Below, one piece after another: positions 54,240 through 63,954 of a stretch of 64,000 nucleotides of DNA (positions are counted from its first letter, which is position 1; every line of letters starts with the position of its first letter). Below the pieces are notes generated by a model that was given only the letters and a program-made list of their open reading frames with translations, was not told the origin of the DNA and ran no database searches. The stretch lies in assembly GCF_000190575.1 (NCBI RefSeq), contig NC_015164.1, forward strand, positions 2,542,001 through 2,606,000, written 5' to 3'. The stretch comes from Phocaeicola salanitronis DSM 18170. Its GTDB lineage: Bacteria > Bacteroidota > Bacteroidia > Bacteroidales > Bacteroidaceae. A program made the translations under genes and the position numbers.

Positions 54240-56618
54240 TTATCGAATTTTATGAATTACTCCATTACCTTTTAAATTTTGATTTAAATGTTGTTGTAAT
54301 GAAAAAGGAAGAATGAATCTTTCTTTTACAGGAATCGTATAAAAATCGTTTACTCCGATTGGATAAACCTTAACAGTCTCCAAAGCATTAGAGTTCAGTT
54401 GATTCAATACATCAGAAACAAAAGTTGTGTAATTGTTATCCAACAATTTATAACTGTCTATAATATGTGCATATGGTGCATTATAATATATGCTCTTAGG
54501 ATTATCGGGCAATTTATCAGATGAATAAAATTTTGCATCCAACATTTCATTCACTTCTTTGTCAGACACATCTGTTATTACGAAAGCATCCATATCTAAA
54601 GATTCTTTATCTGACATATATTCTTCTGCCTCAAGTCCTGTCATCCTTAACAAGACACCGTCACCATTACCAAGACCATTAGCAAAATTAATACCTTTTT
54701 GTCCCTTATAAGTCCCATTAAAACGACCATAACTATACACAACCATATCTTCGCCCTCACCTGTGCTTAGCCATGAATGGCCATAAGAATCTGTTTCAGT
54801 ATACACCCTGACACTGTCACCATTCACATCCACATTCACTACCGGATTATTAGCTGCATACTGATAAGGAGACAGCAACGGATATTTCTCTGCAAATCGG
54901 TCAATACTTACAAACCTTCCCAAAGCCGCATCATAGTGCCGTGCACCGTAATCGTACCAGTTCAAGCCGTTCTTGTTATCGAACTCCTTACCATTATACT
55001 TATAAGGCTGCACATTGTTCGCTGCCGCGAATACCCCGCCGAAAGGATAGTAATGGTTCGTTTCCTCCACCGTCCCCGTTGAGCTGATAACCACACGGTT
55101 ATTCCCTTGATGGTCTTTCAGGTAATAATGGTACTTGCTGTCAGCCAAGGTGACATAACCCTCTTCCGTCAACAACAGCTTCTGCGTGCCGTTTTCATAG
55201 ACCACATTGCCGCAATAGTCCGTCGTGGTGGTCGTACTACCTGCCTTATGCACCGTGCGAAGCTTTGTGCCGTCGGCTGCATACGTATAGGTTATCGTAT
55301 TCCCGTTCCCGAACGTGACCTTGCTCGGCAAATTTAAACAATTGTATTGAATAGACGTAATATTCTTATTCAAATCTTTCGTCAGGTTGCCGTTTTTATC
55401 GTATGCGTACTCGTTCGCCTGCTTTACGGCATCTTTGAACTCGAAACCGTTGTTGTAGGCTGCGGCAGTCGTAGCATCATCCACCCGTGTTACCTGATTG
55501 CCGCTCAGCGTATAAGTCAGGTTGTCTATCAAGCCGTATGCACTCGATGAAGTCTGGCCATAACGCTGCAAGCCCGTGATGTTGCCGTTCTTGTCATAAC
55601 CCGTAACCTTTTCCGTAAAGCGGTTCGCATTGCTGCTGATGCTTGTACCCTCACCGTAAGTGGCGGTGGTCAGACGGTTCAGGTTATCATACGAGAACTT
55701 ATACCCCCTTGTCACGCTTTCATTACCGGCCTTCCAAGTCAGGCTGCTGATATTGCCGTTATAGCAGAACGTACCGGAACCGTCCGTATAATGGATTGAC
55801 TGGGTGAACTGACTGCCGCTGATGCCCGTCAGCCAGTTGCGGATGTTATAAGCATATGTCACCTTATTCGATGTGCTGCCGTGGAGGCTTTTCGTCTCCA
55901 AACGCTCCAAGCCGTCATACGTATAGCCGGCAAGCGTGACCTGAGTGCTGCCCAATTTATGGGCAACCTTGGTCAGGCGGTCTGCGTTGTCGTAAGTATA
56001 GGTGTACACCTCAGTACGCCCCGTCTTCCCGCTTGCCGTATGCGTACGGGTCACTGTTGAGGGATGGCTTGTAAACGTATAGCTCGTGCCCGTCACGTCA
56101 TAACCCCCAAGCAGGTTGCTCCGCACTTCTTTCACCACCCTGCCACGGTAGTCATAGTAGTAAGCCGCATATTGCTTGTCCATGCTGCCCAGTACCGCCG
56201 TAACCGTAGCCGTCAGCAGCCCTTTCGCGTTCACCGTACCGGCAGGGAAGTTGCTGTTGTTGAAACCGCTTTGGCTGCGGAAGCTGTAGTCGTCGTAATA
56301 GTGCTGCAACAACACCGTCTTCCCCGAAGATACGTTCTTGTTCGTGCATTCGCCCTGTTCAGTCAGACGGTCAAGGTCGTCATACAGGTAATACGTCCAT
56401 CTGTTCGATGCACGCTGCACCCCGTCCTGCGAAAATGTCAGGCGGTCGTCATTGTCGTACACATAAGTCACGGCATCAGCACCCGGAACTTTCTTCTCCA
56501 CGCAACGACCACGGCTGTCATACTTATAACGGAAAGCGTACTTGTCCGCATCTGCCGTGCTTTGGTACATCGGCTGGAGCACGAAGGCAAGACGGTCCAT
56601 CGGATCATAAACATACAA
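54240..56618 (-). pseudogene. Orphan RHS core with alternative C-terminal tip (copy B)
   Basis: A 792-codon frame nearly identical in DNA to copy A from about YVYDPMDRLAF to YNGKEFDNKN, then diverging to DAALGRFVSIDRFAEKYPLL and a unique, AT-rich tip of about 185 residues. It has no signal peptide, DUF6443-like start or promoter; its homology begins abruptly at about 56614, behind the terminator of the copy A operon. The tip contains GHSWLSTGEGEDM, SYGRF and DNNYTTFVSDVL. Related papain/NlpC-like tips, as I remember them, have NNCTT here, so the catalytic Cys may be Tyr. It probably is a silent tip cassette rather than an expressed gene. Confidence 0.75.
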
Positions 56619-56673
56619 TAGGCATTAGAAATGTAGACATCTGACAATCTGACATTTAACACATTGGTTTAAA

Positions 56674-56717
56674 AAGAATAGAGACTGACTCAACTTAATG
56701 AAACCGCCTCTATTCTA
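56674..56717 (-). terminator. Terminator of the RHS operon (after the lipoprotein gene)
   Basis: Minus strand AGAATAGAG..CTCTATTCT hairpin followed by TTTTT, 30 bases after the stop at 56747. It separates the expressed operon from orphan copy B. Confidence 0.7.
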
Positions 56718-56746
56718 ATCTAAATTGAAAAATCAAATCAAATTTT

Positions 56747-57361
56747 TCACCAAACCTCTAACCAATATACTATTCCCTTTTTCATTATCGTCACTCCTCT
56801 TGTATATCCATGATTCCAATCCTTACTTAAACCAACACCATATCGAGACAAACAAGAATCAGGCAAAAAATATCCTTTTCTCGCATCAAGAAGATAAATA
56901 GTCCCTTCATAAAATTCAGGAACAAATTGATAATGCCATCTACGAAAATTAGGTACCGGATATTTCCCATTCAATCGTCTATTCTTTACAGAATCCTCTT
57001 TTATAATCTCAAAAGTTCTATAATCATAAGGAATAAATAAGCAAGTATCTTTAAAATTCAATATTTCTTTTGAGTCAATAGACAATCGCTTTTCTAAAGA
57101 ATCTACATAGAGTTGATCATCACACACTATTGCCAAATGAATATAACTTAAATATCTCCCACGAGGGAACAACAAATCCGAAAATCCCCAATGCAAACCT
57201 TGAGGTAAATCTAAATCTTGCGGGAAATGGGCTACTAAGGAATTTGGATATAAACTTAATATTTCTTTATAATTCCTTTTGTGCTCTTCCGTTGGCGATT
57301 TATTTTCTTGACAACTTGTCAAAAATAATAGTATAATTAATAATATCAAAGATTTCATCAT
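56747..57361 (-). CDS. Lipoprotein coupled to RHS copy A, candidate immunity protein
   Basis: A 204-residue lipoprotein: signal MMKSLILLIILLFLTSC with Cys17, then an AT-rich polar domain (FPQDLDLPQGLHWGFSDLL, CDDQLYVDSLEK, VPNFRRWHYQFVPEFYEGTI). The start codon overlaps the RHS stop codon (ATGA, 57358-57361), indicating translational coupling and a one-to-one partnership. Base composition matches the adjacent RHS tip and not the RHS core. As a periplasm-facing lipoprotein it could neutralise an incoming or self-produced toxin tip. No family recognised; an accessory role in RHS anchoring is an alternative. Confidence 0.6.
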   Translation of the reverse strand: MMKSLILLIILLFLTSCQENKSPTEEHKRNYKEILSLYPNSLVAHFPQDLDLPQGLHWGFSDLLFPRGRYLSYIHLAIVCDDQLYVDSLEKRLSIDSKEILNFKDTCLFIPYDYRTFEIIKEDSVKNRRLNGKYPVPNFRRWHYQFVPEFYEGTIYLLDARKGYFLPDSCLSRYGVGLSKDWNHGYTRGVTIMKKGIVYWLEVW

Positions 57362-60300
57362 TTTTTATATTTTAAAAGTCTACCATTGTTATTTGTAGCG
57401 GTTGAATACTTTTCCCAACTTTTATATTCTATCACATTACGATAATCTTGTTTCCCTGTTAAAACAGGTTCCATGATACCATAAATATTTTTCATTACAC
57501 GCATTAACTTGTTTCCCAATGTAGGAGACGAATAAGTATAATAATTCCGAACTACTTTATCGGTTCTTTTACCACCTGTTACAAAGTAATCAAAATAGTT
57601 TAAAGGAGAATTTTCCGGATTAGCCAAAACATCAGTTCTTGTATTTATCTTCTGAGTTTTACTCAAAGAAAAGACATCATACATCTCATTTACTATTTCC
57701 GTTTCTCCGGTGGTCACAGTTGTCTTATTCTTTCCTGTTGAATAAGGCTGTTCTCTGGATATTTCCGAACTTATCTGTTGGACTGGATTAATGGAATATC
57801 CATTTTGACGGGCTTTAAGCTGGGATGCTTGATAATCATAAGATTGTTCTATTATATCCTTCATATCACCCAGCATATTATTGTTACCTATCCTTTCATA
57901 AGTCCTATCATTAAATGATATTGTCCGACTATTCAAATTCCTATTAAAATACAATTCACCGGTTTCATGGTAGATATACCAATCAGCACCATCCAAGTCA
58001 ACATTACATATCGGATTATTGACACAATAAGAATAAGGAGTAAAAGTACAATACTTTTCCGCCATCGGGTCAACAGCATGCCAACGCCCCAAAGCAGCAT
58101 CATAATGGCGCGCACCATAATCATACCAGTTCAGACCGTTCTTATTATCGAACTCCTTACCATTATACTTATAAGGCTGCACATTGTTCGCTGCCGCGAA
58201 TACCCCGCCGAAAGGATAGTAATGGTTCGTTTCCTCTACCGTCCCCGTTGAGCTGATAACCACACGGTTATTCCCTTGATGGTCTTTCAGGTAATAATGG
58301 TACTTGCTGTCAGCCAAGGTGACATAACCCTCTTCCGTCAACAACAGCTTCTGCGTGCCGTTTTCATAGACCACATTGCCGCAATAGTCAGTCGTGGTGG
58401 TCGTACTTCCTGTCTTATGCACCGTGCGTAGCTTTGTGCCATCCGCTGCATACAGATAGGTTATCGTGTTTCCGTTCCCGAACGTGACCTTGCTTGGCAA
58501 ATTTAAACAATTATATTGAATACCTGTAATGTTCTTGTTCAAATCTTTCGTCAGGTTGCCGTTTTTATCGTATGCATACTCGTTCGCCTGCTTTACGGCA
58601 TCTTTGAACTCGAAGCCGTTGTTGTAAGCGGTGGTGCTGGTGGCATCGTCCACCCTCGTTACCTGATTACCGCTCAGCATGTAAGTCAGGTTGTCTATCA
58701 AGCCGTATGCACTCGATGAAGTCTGGCCATAACGCTGCAAGCCCGTGATGTTGCCGTTCTTGTCATAACCCGTAACCTTTTCCGTAAAGCGGTTCGCGTT
58801 GCAGCTGATGTTTGTACCCTCACCGTAAGTGGCGGTGGTCAGACGGTTCAGGTTATCATACGAGAACTTATACCCCCTTGTCACGCTTTCATTACCAGCC
58901 TTCCAAGTCAGGCTGCTGATATTGCCGTTATAGCAGAACGTACCGGAACCGTCCGTATAATGAACCGATTGAGTGAACTGGCTGCCGCTGATGCCCGTCA
59001 GCCAGTTGCGGATGTTATAAGCGTAGGTCACCTTATTCGATGTGCTGCCGTGGAGGCTTTTCGTCTCCAAACGCTCCAAGCCGTCATACGTATAGCCGGC
59101 AAGCGTGACCTGAGTGCTGCCCAATTTATGGGCAACCTTGGTCAGGCGGTCTGCGTTGTCGTAAGTATAGGTGTACACCTCAGTACGCCCCGTCTTCCCG
59201 CTTGCCGTATGCGTACGGGTCACTGTTGAGGGATGGCTTGTAAACGTATAGCTCGTGCCCGTCACGTCATAACCCCCAAGCAGGTTGCTCCGCACTTCTT
59301 TCACCACCCTGCCACGGTAGTCATAGTAGTAAGCCGCATATTGCTTGTCCATGCTGCCCAGTACCGCCGTAACCGTAGCCGTCAGCAGCCCTTTCGCGTT
59401 CACCGTGCCGGCAGGGAAGTTGCTGTTGTTGAAACCGCTTTGGCTGCGGAAACTGTAGTCGTCGTAATAGTGCTGCAACAACACCGTCTTCCCCGAAGAT
59501 ACGTTCTTGTTCGTGCATTCGCCCTGTTCAGTCAGGCGGTCAAGGTCGTCATACAGGTAATACGTCCATTTGTTCGATGCACGCTGGACGCCGTCCTGCG
59601 AAAATGTCAGGCGGTCGTCATTGTCGTACACATAAGTCACGGCATCAGCACCCGGAACTTTCTTCTCCACAATACGACCGCGGCTGTCATACTTATAACG
59701 GAAAGCGTACTTGTCCGCATCTGCCGTGCTTTGGTACATCGGCTGAAGCACAAAAGCAAGGCGGTCCATCGGGTCATAGACATAATAGGTGTCGGAATAT
59801 TCGCTGCCCGATACACGGCGGAGTAAGATCAGGCGGTCTTTCACATCCTTAAACGTATAAACCGTATGCCCGTCTTCGTCCGTCTCGCCGGTCACACGGA
59901 ACGTACCTGCCGGGTAAGTGCCGTCCGCGCTCAGCGTACCCGAAGAACTTACCACATAACGCGTGCACTTCAGTTTCGCATCGCCCGTGCTGTTCACATA
60001 ATAGCTCCACCCTTTCGGATTGTCCGTAAACTCCCAGCCCAAAGCATAACGCTGGTCAGGATAAGAAAGCAGGCTTCGCTTGTAATTGGTCTGCTCGTAA
60101 GGCGCGTCATCATTAAAATAAGATGTGCTTGCGTTACGCAATGTGCTAAGAGATACATACGCTCCGTTATTGCCTGACTTCGGAAACAACGTCCACTGGT
60201 TTGTCGGACGGTCCATGTCATCATATTCGGTATAGCTCACCAAATCGGCGGAAGAAGGGCTGCGTCCCTGAAGTACCGTTTCTTCCAATCTACCTAAGTT

Positions 60301-60480
60301 ATCGAAATACTGCACCGTACGCAAACTGTTCGATGAGCTTAGGCTCGAAGCGGAGGATACACCTGTCAGTGAGGTACGTATCCGGATATAATTATGGCTT
60401 GTGCTCTGCCCCATAAGCGGAAGGAAGCAAGCCAACTGAAGGGCAAGGATGCCCGCTAATGTCATCTTCTTGTGTCTCAT
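57358..60480 (-). CDS. Secreted RHS-repeat protein with variable C-terminal tip (copy A)
   Basis: A 1040-residue RHS protein. Signal peptide (MRHKKMTLAGILALQLACFLPLMGQ), a DUF6443-like N-terminal region (about 55-175, VQYFDNLGRLEETVLQGRSP), then many YD repeats (YVYDPMDRLAF, YVYDNDDRLTF, YLYDDLDRLTE, YTYDNADRLTK), and the RHS core end NWYDYGARHYDAALGRWHAVDPMAEKY. The last 210 residues after the core are a unique AT-rich tip (from ADWYIYHETGELYF) with no recognised domain. RHS barrels typically encapsulate such tips. It lies 26 bases after a second RHS protein gene and is coupled to a lipoprotein gene. Its core is the template for copies B and C. Confidence 0.85.
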   Translation of the reverse strand: MRHKKMTLAGILALQLACFLPLMGQSTSHNYIRIRTSLTGVSSASSLSSSNSLRTVQYFDNLGRLEETVLQGRSPSSADLVSYTEYDDMDRPTNQWTLFPKSGNNGAYVSLSTLRNASTSYFNDDAPYEQTNYKRSLLSYPDQRYALGWEFTDNPKGWSYYVNSTGDAKLKCTRYVVSSSGTLSADGTYPAGTFRVTGETDEDGHTVYTFKDVKDRLILLRRVSGSEYSDTYYVYDPMDRLAFVLQPMYQSTADADKYAFRYKYDSRGRIVEKKVPGADAVTYVYDNDDRLTFSQDGVQRASNKWTYYLYDDLDRLTEQGECTNKNVSSGKTVLLQHYYDDYSFRSQSGFNNSNFPAGTVNAKGLLTATVTAVLGSMDKQYAAYYYDYRGRVVKEVRSNLLGGYDVTGTSYTFTSHPSTVTRTHTASGKTGRTEVYTYTYDNADRLTKVAHKLGSTQVTLAGYTYDGLERLETKSLHGSTSNKVTYAYNIRNWLTGISGSQFTQSVHYTDGSGTFCYNGNISSLTWKAGNESVTRGYKFSYDNLNRLTTATYGEGTNISCNANRFTEKVTGYDKNGNITGLQRYGQTSSSAYGLIDNLTYMLSGNQVTRVDDATSTTAYNNGFEFKDAVKQANEYAYDKNGNLTKDLNKNITGIQYNCLNLPSKVTFGNGNTITYLYAADGTKLRTVHKTGSTTTTTDYCGNVVYENGTQKLLLTEEGYVTLADSKYHYYLKDHQGNNRVVISSTGTVEETNHYYPFGGVFAAANNVQPYKYNGKEFDNKNGLNWYDYGARHYDAALGRWHAVDPMAEKYCTFTPYSYCVNNPICNVDLDGADWYIYHETGELYFNRNLNSRTISFNDRTYERIGNNNMLGDMKDIIEQSYDYQASQLKARQNGYSINPVQQISSEISREQPYSTGKNKTTVTTGETEIVNEMYDVFSLSKTQKINTRTDVLANPENSPLNYFDYFVTGGKRTDKVVRNYYTYSSPTLGNKLMRVMKNIYGIMEPVLTGKQDYRNVIEYKSWEKYSTATNNNGRLLKYKK

Positions 60481-60506
60481 ACTAGTAATTTCTTTATTTT
60501 ATTGTT

Positions 60507-63500
60507 TTATCGGTTATAATGATAATCATAGCATTCTACAAGCTGCTTCGTGCTGCCGTTCTTGATGAACACCTCCGAAAGCCTTCCGCCCGTGTCATAC
60601 GTATATCCTGTAACAAAACCTTTAGGGTCGGTCACTTGGGTTACGCCTACCAGCGGACTATAGACGTATGTCGTCACTTCGGCATCCGGAAGGCTGCTAC
60701 GAAGTCCGTCCACTTTTGTCCAGTCTGACGATGACGGAGCATTCTTCGTGCAAAGGCTTTTGATAAAACTTTCGCCCAACTTCGACTTTACCTCTGCATA
60801 GCTTGCGTTCCGTATCTCTGCAACTAAGTGTTGCCCGTTATAGCTCCATAAGTAAACTGTTTCCTGACCGCGCGACACTGCTGACATCGGTTTGCCATTG
60901 TCCGTCAGATTACCCAACCAAGTATGGGGCTTGAAGCTACTCTGATACGATGAAGAAGTCAATGGAGCAGTGGCTTCCAACGTATATAAAGCTTTCGGCA
61001 CGACAACACCCAATGTGTCCGTGTATTCCAACCGGGCACCTTCCGTCACCTTGCCATCCTTCAGCAGGAGTGTTTCCAAAGGAACGCCGATGAGATGCAA
61101 ATTCTGCATCTTGCGGGATACTGCATCCGACTTATCGCCCGCATACACATACTTCTTGCCGTAGCTGTCCGCACTTGTAGAAGAAGACGAAACCAGCGTT
61201 TCTTCTTCAGCCAGTTGCTTATCGCCGTTATATTCGAAACGGCTGTCTGTATACACCGAAGCACCGTTCCGGTAATCTTTGATAACTTCACCCGTCTTAT
61301 AATACTGCTTTACCGTATACGAATAAGGATGTACGGCGGAAGCCCCGCTGTCGAACATAAAACCATATACCGCTTGCGAACTTTGGTTTCCATAACTATA
61401 CGTTACCTCTTTATCCAACGAACCGCTGCCATTATAGGTCTCCACAGAAGACGGAAGCCCGTTCATATAATTAACAGATGTTGGCATGAACGGATAATCG
61501 CCCAATGAAGACTCTTGCGAGTTAAAGTAACGGTACAATGTCTTGCCATAAGAGCCTACAGTTTCCGTCACGTTATCATAGCCTACCATGTAACCGTGTT
61601 TCAAAGTAGAAAGCGGAATGCACGACTCGGACAATTGAACCAGATAACTGGTCCGGCTTGTAGAAGACGTTCCGTCCAGGCATACATAATCTTTCAGGTA
61701 ATACAACGACGGTTCTATCAACAATTTGCCTGTAGGATAACTGAACGTGCGTGTCCGGGCATCCGTACGGATTTGCTTGATGCGCAAGCCTCCGCCTTCC
61801 TTTACGCTTCCGGTTTGCGTAACCGTGCTTTCATACTGAGCCGTAAAGCCATAAAGCACGTCTGCAGCCTGGGCAATCAGTTCCAGCTTATATGTACCTG
61901 CGGTCAGGTAAAGCGTCTTCACCGGATAATCATACGAACCTCCGCCGCTTTGCAGTTCACCGGGCATACCATAGGCTAACAATACTTCGCCTTTACTATT
62001 TGTCAAGCGAAACACAGGATAATTGTCCGCATCATCGTACCGGATACTCGTATCCCCCTGCGAAGTCATGCAATCCGCCCAACCGGTAATGCGCACATTG
62101 GTGCTTTTCCCCAACGTAATGGTTTCCGTATCTGTACGCGGATAATCCTCGTAGAAATCATCGTTCACATACTTGTATGCCATTAAGTTGCGGGTTTCCT
62201 GAGTAACGGTAGTCCCCGTACTGCTTCCGGACGTGTACGTATTCGATTCGTAGGTAAAATCCGTCTCGTTACCTGTAGGACCGGTTATCTTGCCAAGCAT
62301 ATACGTATCCGCAAATTCCGATACGGCATCTTTGCTCACGCCACTATAAACCCTACCGCCGTAATTGGCTGCCGAATAATAGGTGTCGCCATAGACCTTT
62401 CCATTCCAATACCCCCAATAATCTGTATTTCGCGAGTTCTTGGCAGGCATCGTCTTATCCTCCAAATAAGAGAAGTCATATCCGTAATCCGGAACGGTTA
62501 CATCCGTCAAACTGTTCAACTTCAACCGTTTGAACACATGAGGATAATCACCGGTATAGCTCGAATTAAAATACCCGTAACCGAAAGAATATTCTTTTAT
62601 CCGGTTACCCGACGAATCAGAAACTTTCAAACTATTGAGCTTCTGTGGAGCACCGGCAGTTCCGCTTCCACGCACATCTTCCCTGCTTCCGCAAGTGAAT
62701 GAAATACTGCCTCCATCCCAAGAAATGCCAGACAAACGAAGACTTTCTACCACCGTCTTATCACATGTAAACTGCACCGAAGCACCCGGACCGCAACCTG
62801 TCGCACCGCTTGAGTCCAAAGTCTCGTATGCTTTACACTGCTCTTGGGCAGGAGACTGGTAAGATTCCTTTGCATAAGTAAAACGAATTGTCCGGTTAGT
62901 AGGCGTAATGATTTGACTCAAATACCAACTGGAAGTAAACCTGACCGGGCTTTCATACAAATTCAGATTACTTTCATCGTATTTGCCACCCGAATTCCGG
63001 TTCAACGAACCGTTGCGGTGATAAGACGAAGTGACTTCATAATCCTGAAAAACATACTGGCACCCGTCCGGAGCAGTCAACTTGAAATATTTCTTGCTTC
63101 CATCGGCAAGCACTTCTATCTTTACATTCGGATCCCAGTCCAGCAATACTGCTCCTCTGGATTTATCAAGCAGGAATTTGCCCGAAGCACCCGGATAAGT
63201 AAAACTGAACACATCCGGTTCAGAATCAACCACCAACACTTTCTTTACCGCCGAACCTTCCATTGTTGTGGCATACAAACTGGATAGTTCCGGATTGCTA
63301 ACTTCCGGACCTGTGTAATAACCCGATTTCACGGAAATTCCCGGATAGGTGTATTCATTAAAATCATCGTAACACTTCAGGGTGCGCGAAATGACACCGC
63401 CCACATTCAGCGACCATCCCAATCCGACCCAAGAAGCTTCTTGAGCAACCCGAATGCCGGAAGCATGGTAATTTAACGAAATAGGAAACTTATAACCGTC

Positions 63501-63719
63501 CACTTCTATTTCATATAATGGGATGGAAATCTCAGGAACGCCTGTATAATAAGATACCGGATAATCGGCATATGCAATCAGAGAACTGACGGTAGGAGAA
63601 GCCGGTACATACGTAGGCAACTCACTTTGACCGTTTACTGGAGACACAACAGTCAGCATCGCCGCAAATAACGATGCCCAACCGGCACGTTTCTTATTTT
63701 TATTCTTATCTTTCATCAT
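60507..63719 (-). CDS. Secreted RHS-type protein, N-terminal partner
   Basis: A 1070-residue exported protein encoded first in the RHS operon. After a signal peptide (ends VSPVNGQ), the region SLIAYADYPVSYYTGVPEIS, then a YKFPISLNYHASGIRVAQEA stretch and WVGLGWSLNVGG, is the conserved opening of large Bacteroidetes RHS proteins and recalls SpvB/TcdB-like domains. The middle is beta-rich; the C-terminus has YD-type repeats (TTYVYSPLVGVTQVTDPKGF, then TGYTYDTGGRLSEV). The pair of consecutive RHS genes recalls the split TcB/TcC subunits of Tc toxins, so the two may assemble into one shell; this is inference. It ends 26 bases before copy A. Confidence 0.75.
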   Translation of the reverse strand: MMKDKNKNKKRAGWASLFAAMLTVVSPVNGQSELPTYVPASPTVSSLIAYADYPVSYYTGVPEISIPLYEIEVDGYKFPISLNYHASGIRVAQEASWVGLGWSLNVGGVISRTLKCYDDFNEYTYPGISVKSGYYTGPEVSNPELSSLYATTMEGSAVKKVLVVDSEPDVFSFTYPGASGKFLLDKSRGAVLLDWDPNVKIEVLADGSKKYFKLTAPDGCQYVFQDYEVTSSYHRNGSLNRNSGGKYDESNLNLYESPVRFTSSWYLSQIITPTNRTIRFTYAKESYQSPAQEQCKAYETLDSSGATGCGPGASVQFTCDKTVVESLRLSGISWDGGSISFTCGSREDVRGSGTAGAPQKLNSLKVSDSSGNRIKEYSFGYGYFNSSYTGDYPHVFKRLKLNSLTDVTVPDYGYDFSYLEDKTMPAKNSRNTDYWGYWNGKVYGDTYYSAANYGGRVYSGVSKDAVSEFADTYMLGKITGPTGNETDFTYESNTYTSGSSTGTTVTQETRNLMAYKYVNDDFYEDYPRTDTETITLGKSTNVRITGWADCMTSQGDTSIRYDDADNYPVFRLTNSKGEVLLAYGMPGELQSGGGSYDYPVKTLYLTAGTYKLELIAQAADVLYGFTAQYESTVTQTGSVKEGGGLRIKQIRTDARTRTFSYPTGKLLIEPSLYYLKDYVCLDGTSSTSRTSYLVQLSESCIPLSTLKHGYMVGYDNVTETVGSYGKTLYRYFNSQESSLGDYPFMPTSVNYMNGLPSSVETYNGSGSLDKEVTYSYGNQSSQAVYGFMFDSGASAVHPYSYTVKQYYKTGEVIKDYRNGASVYTDSRFEYNGDKQLAEEETLVSSSSTSADSYGKKYVYAGDKSDAVSRKMQNLHLIGVPLETLLLKDGKVTEGARLEYTDTLGVVVPKALYTLEATAPLTSSSYQSSFKPHTWLGNLTDNGKPMSAVSRGQETVYLWSYNGQHLVAEIRNASYAEVKSKLGESFIKSLCTKNAPSSSDWTKVDGLRSSLPDAEVTTYVYSPLVGVTQVTDPKGFVTGYTYDTGGRLSEVFIKNGSTKQLVECYDYHYNR

Positions 63720-63745
63720 AAATCTATGTTGTTTCGTTCATTTAT

Positions 63746-63771
63746 GCGGAAGTGCGCTTTCACACTCCCGC
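63746..63771. terminator. Hairpin between the smalltalk-like gene and the RHS operon
   Basis: GCGGaAGTG pairs with CACTcCCGC; a T-run follows on the plus strand, only ATAAATG on the minus strand. It may be an attenuator or end signal. Confidence 0.4.
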
Positions 63772-63787
63772 TTTTTAATATCACTAA

Positions 63788-63883
63788 CTAGTTCATCGCA
63801 TTCGCGCCCAAAGCGCCGGCTATGGCAGATGCCACGGCAATGATTACCTTCAACACCAAATCCCAAACTCCTTTTTTCGTCAT
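63788..63883 (-). CDS. 31-residue smalltalk-like peptide
   Basis: A short frame reading MTKKGVWDLVLKVIIAVASA then IAGALGANAMN, preceded by a strong Shine-Dalgarno (AAAGGAGG, 63892-63899). A basic N-terminus, one hydrophobic helix with small residues and a length near 30 match the smalltalk proteins of Bacteroidales, tiny membrane peptides usually found near HU-like and amidase genes. Here it lies 68 bases upstream of the RHS operon in the same direction. Function unknown; proximity suggests a link with RHS export or release. Confidence 0.7.
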   Translation of the reverse strand: MTKKGVWDLVLKVIIAVASAIAGALGANAMN

Positions 63884-63954
63884 ACGCTATTCCTCCTTTA
63901 ATTAAATTGTTAGTAAAATTCGTTATTATTCCGTACGCGTACTTGCAAGAGTTA

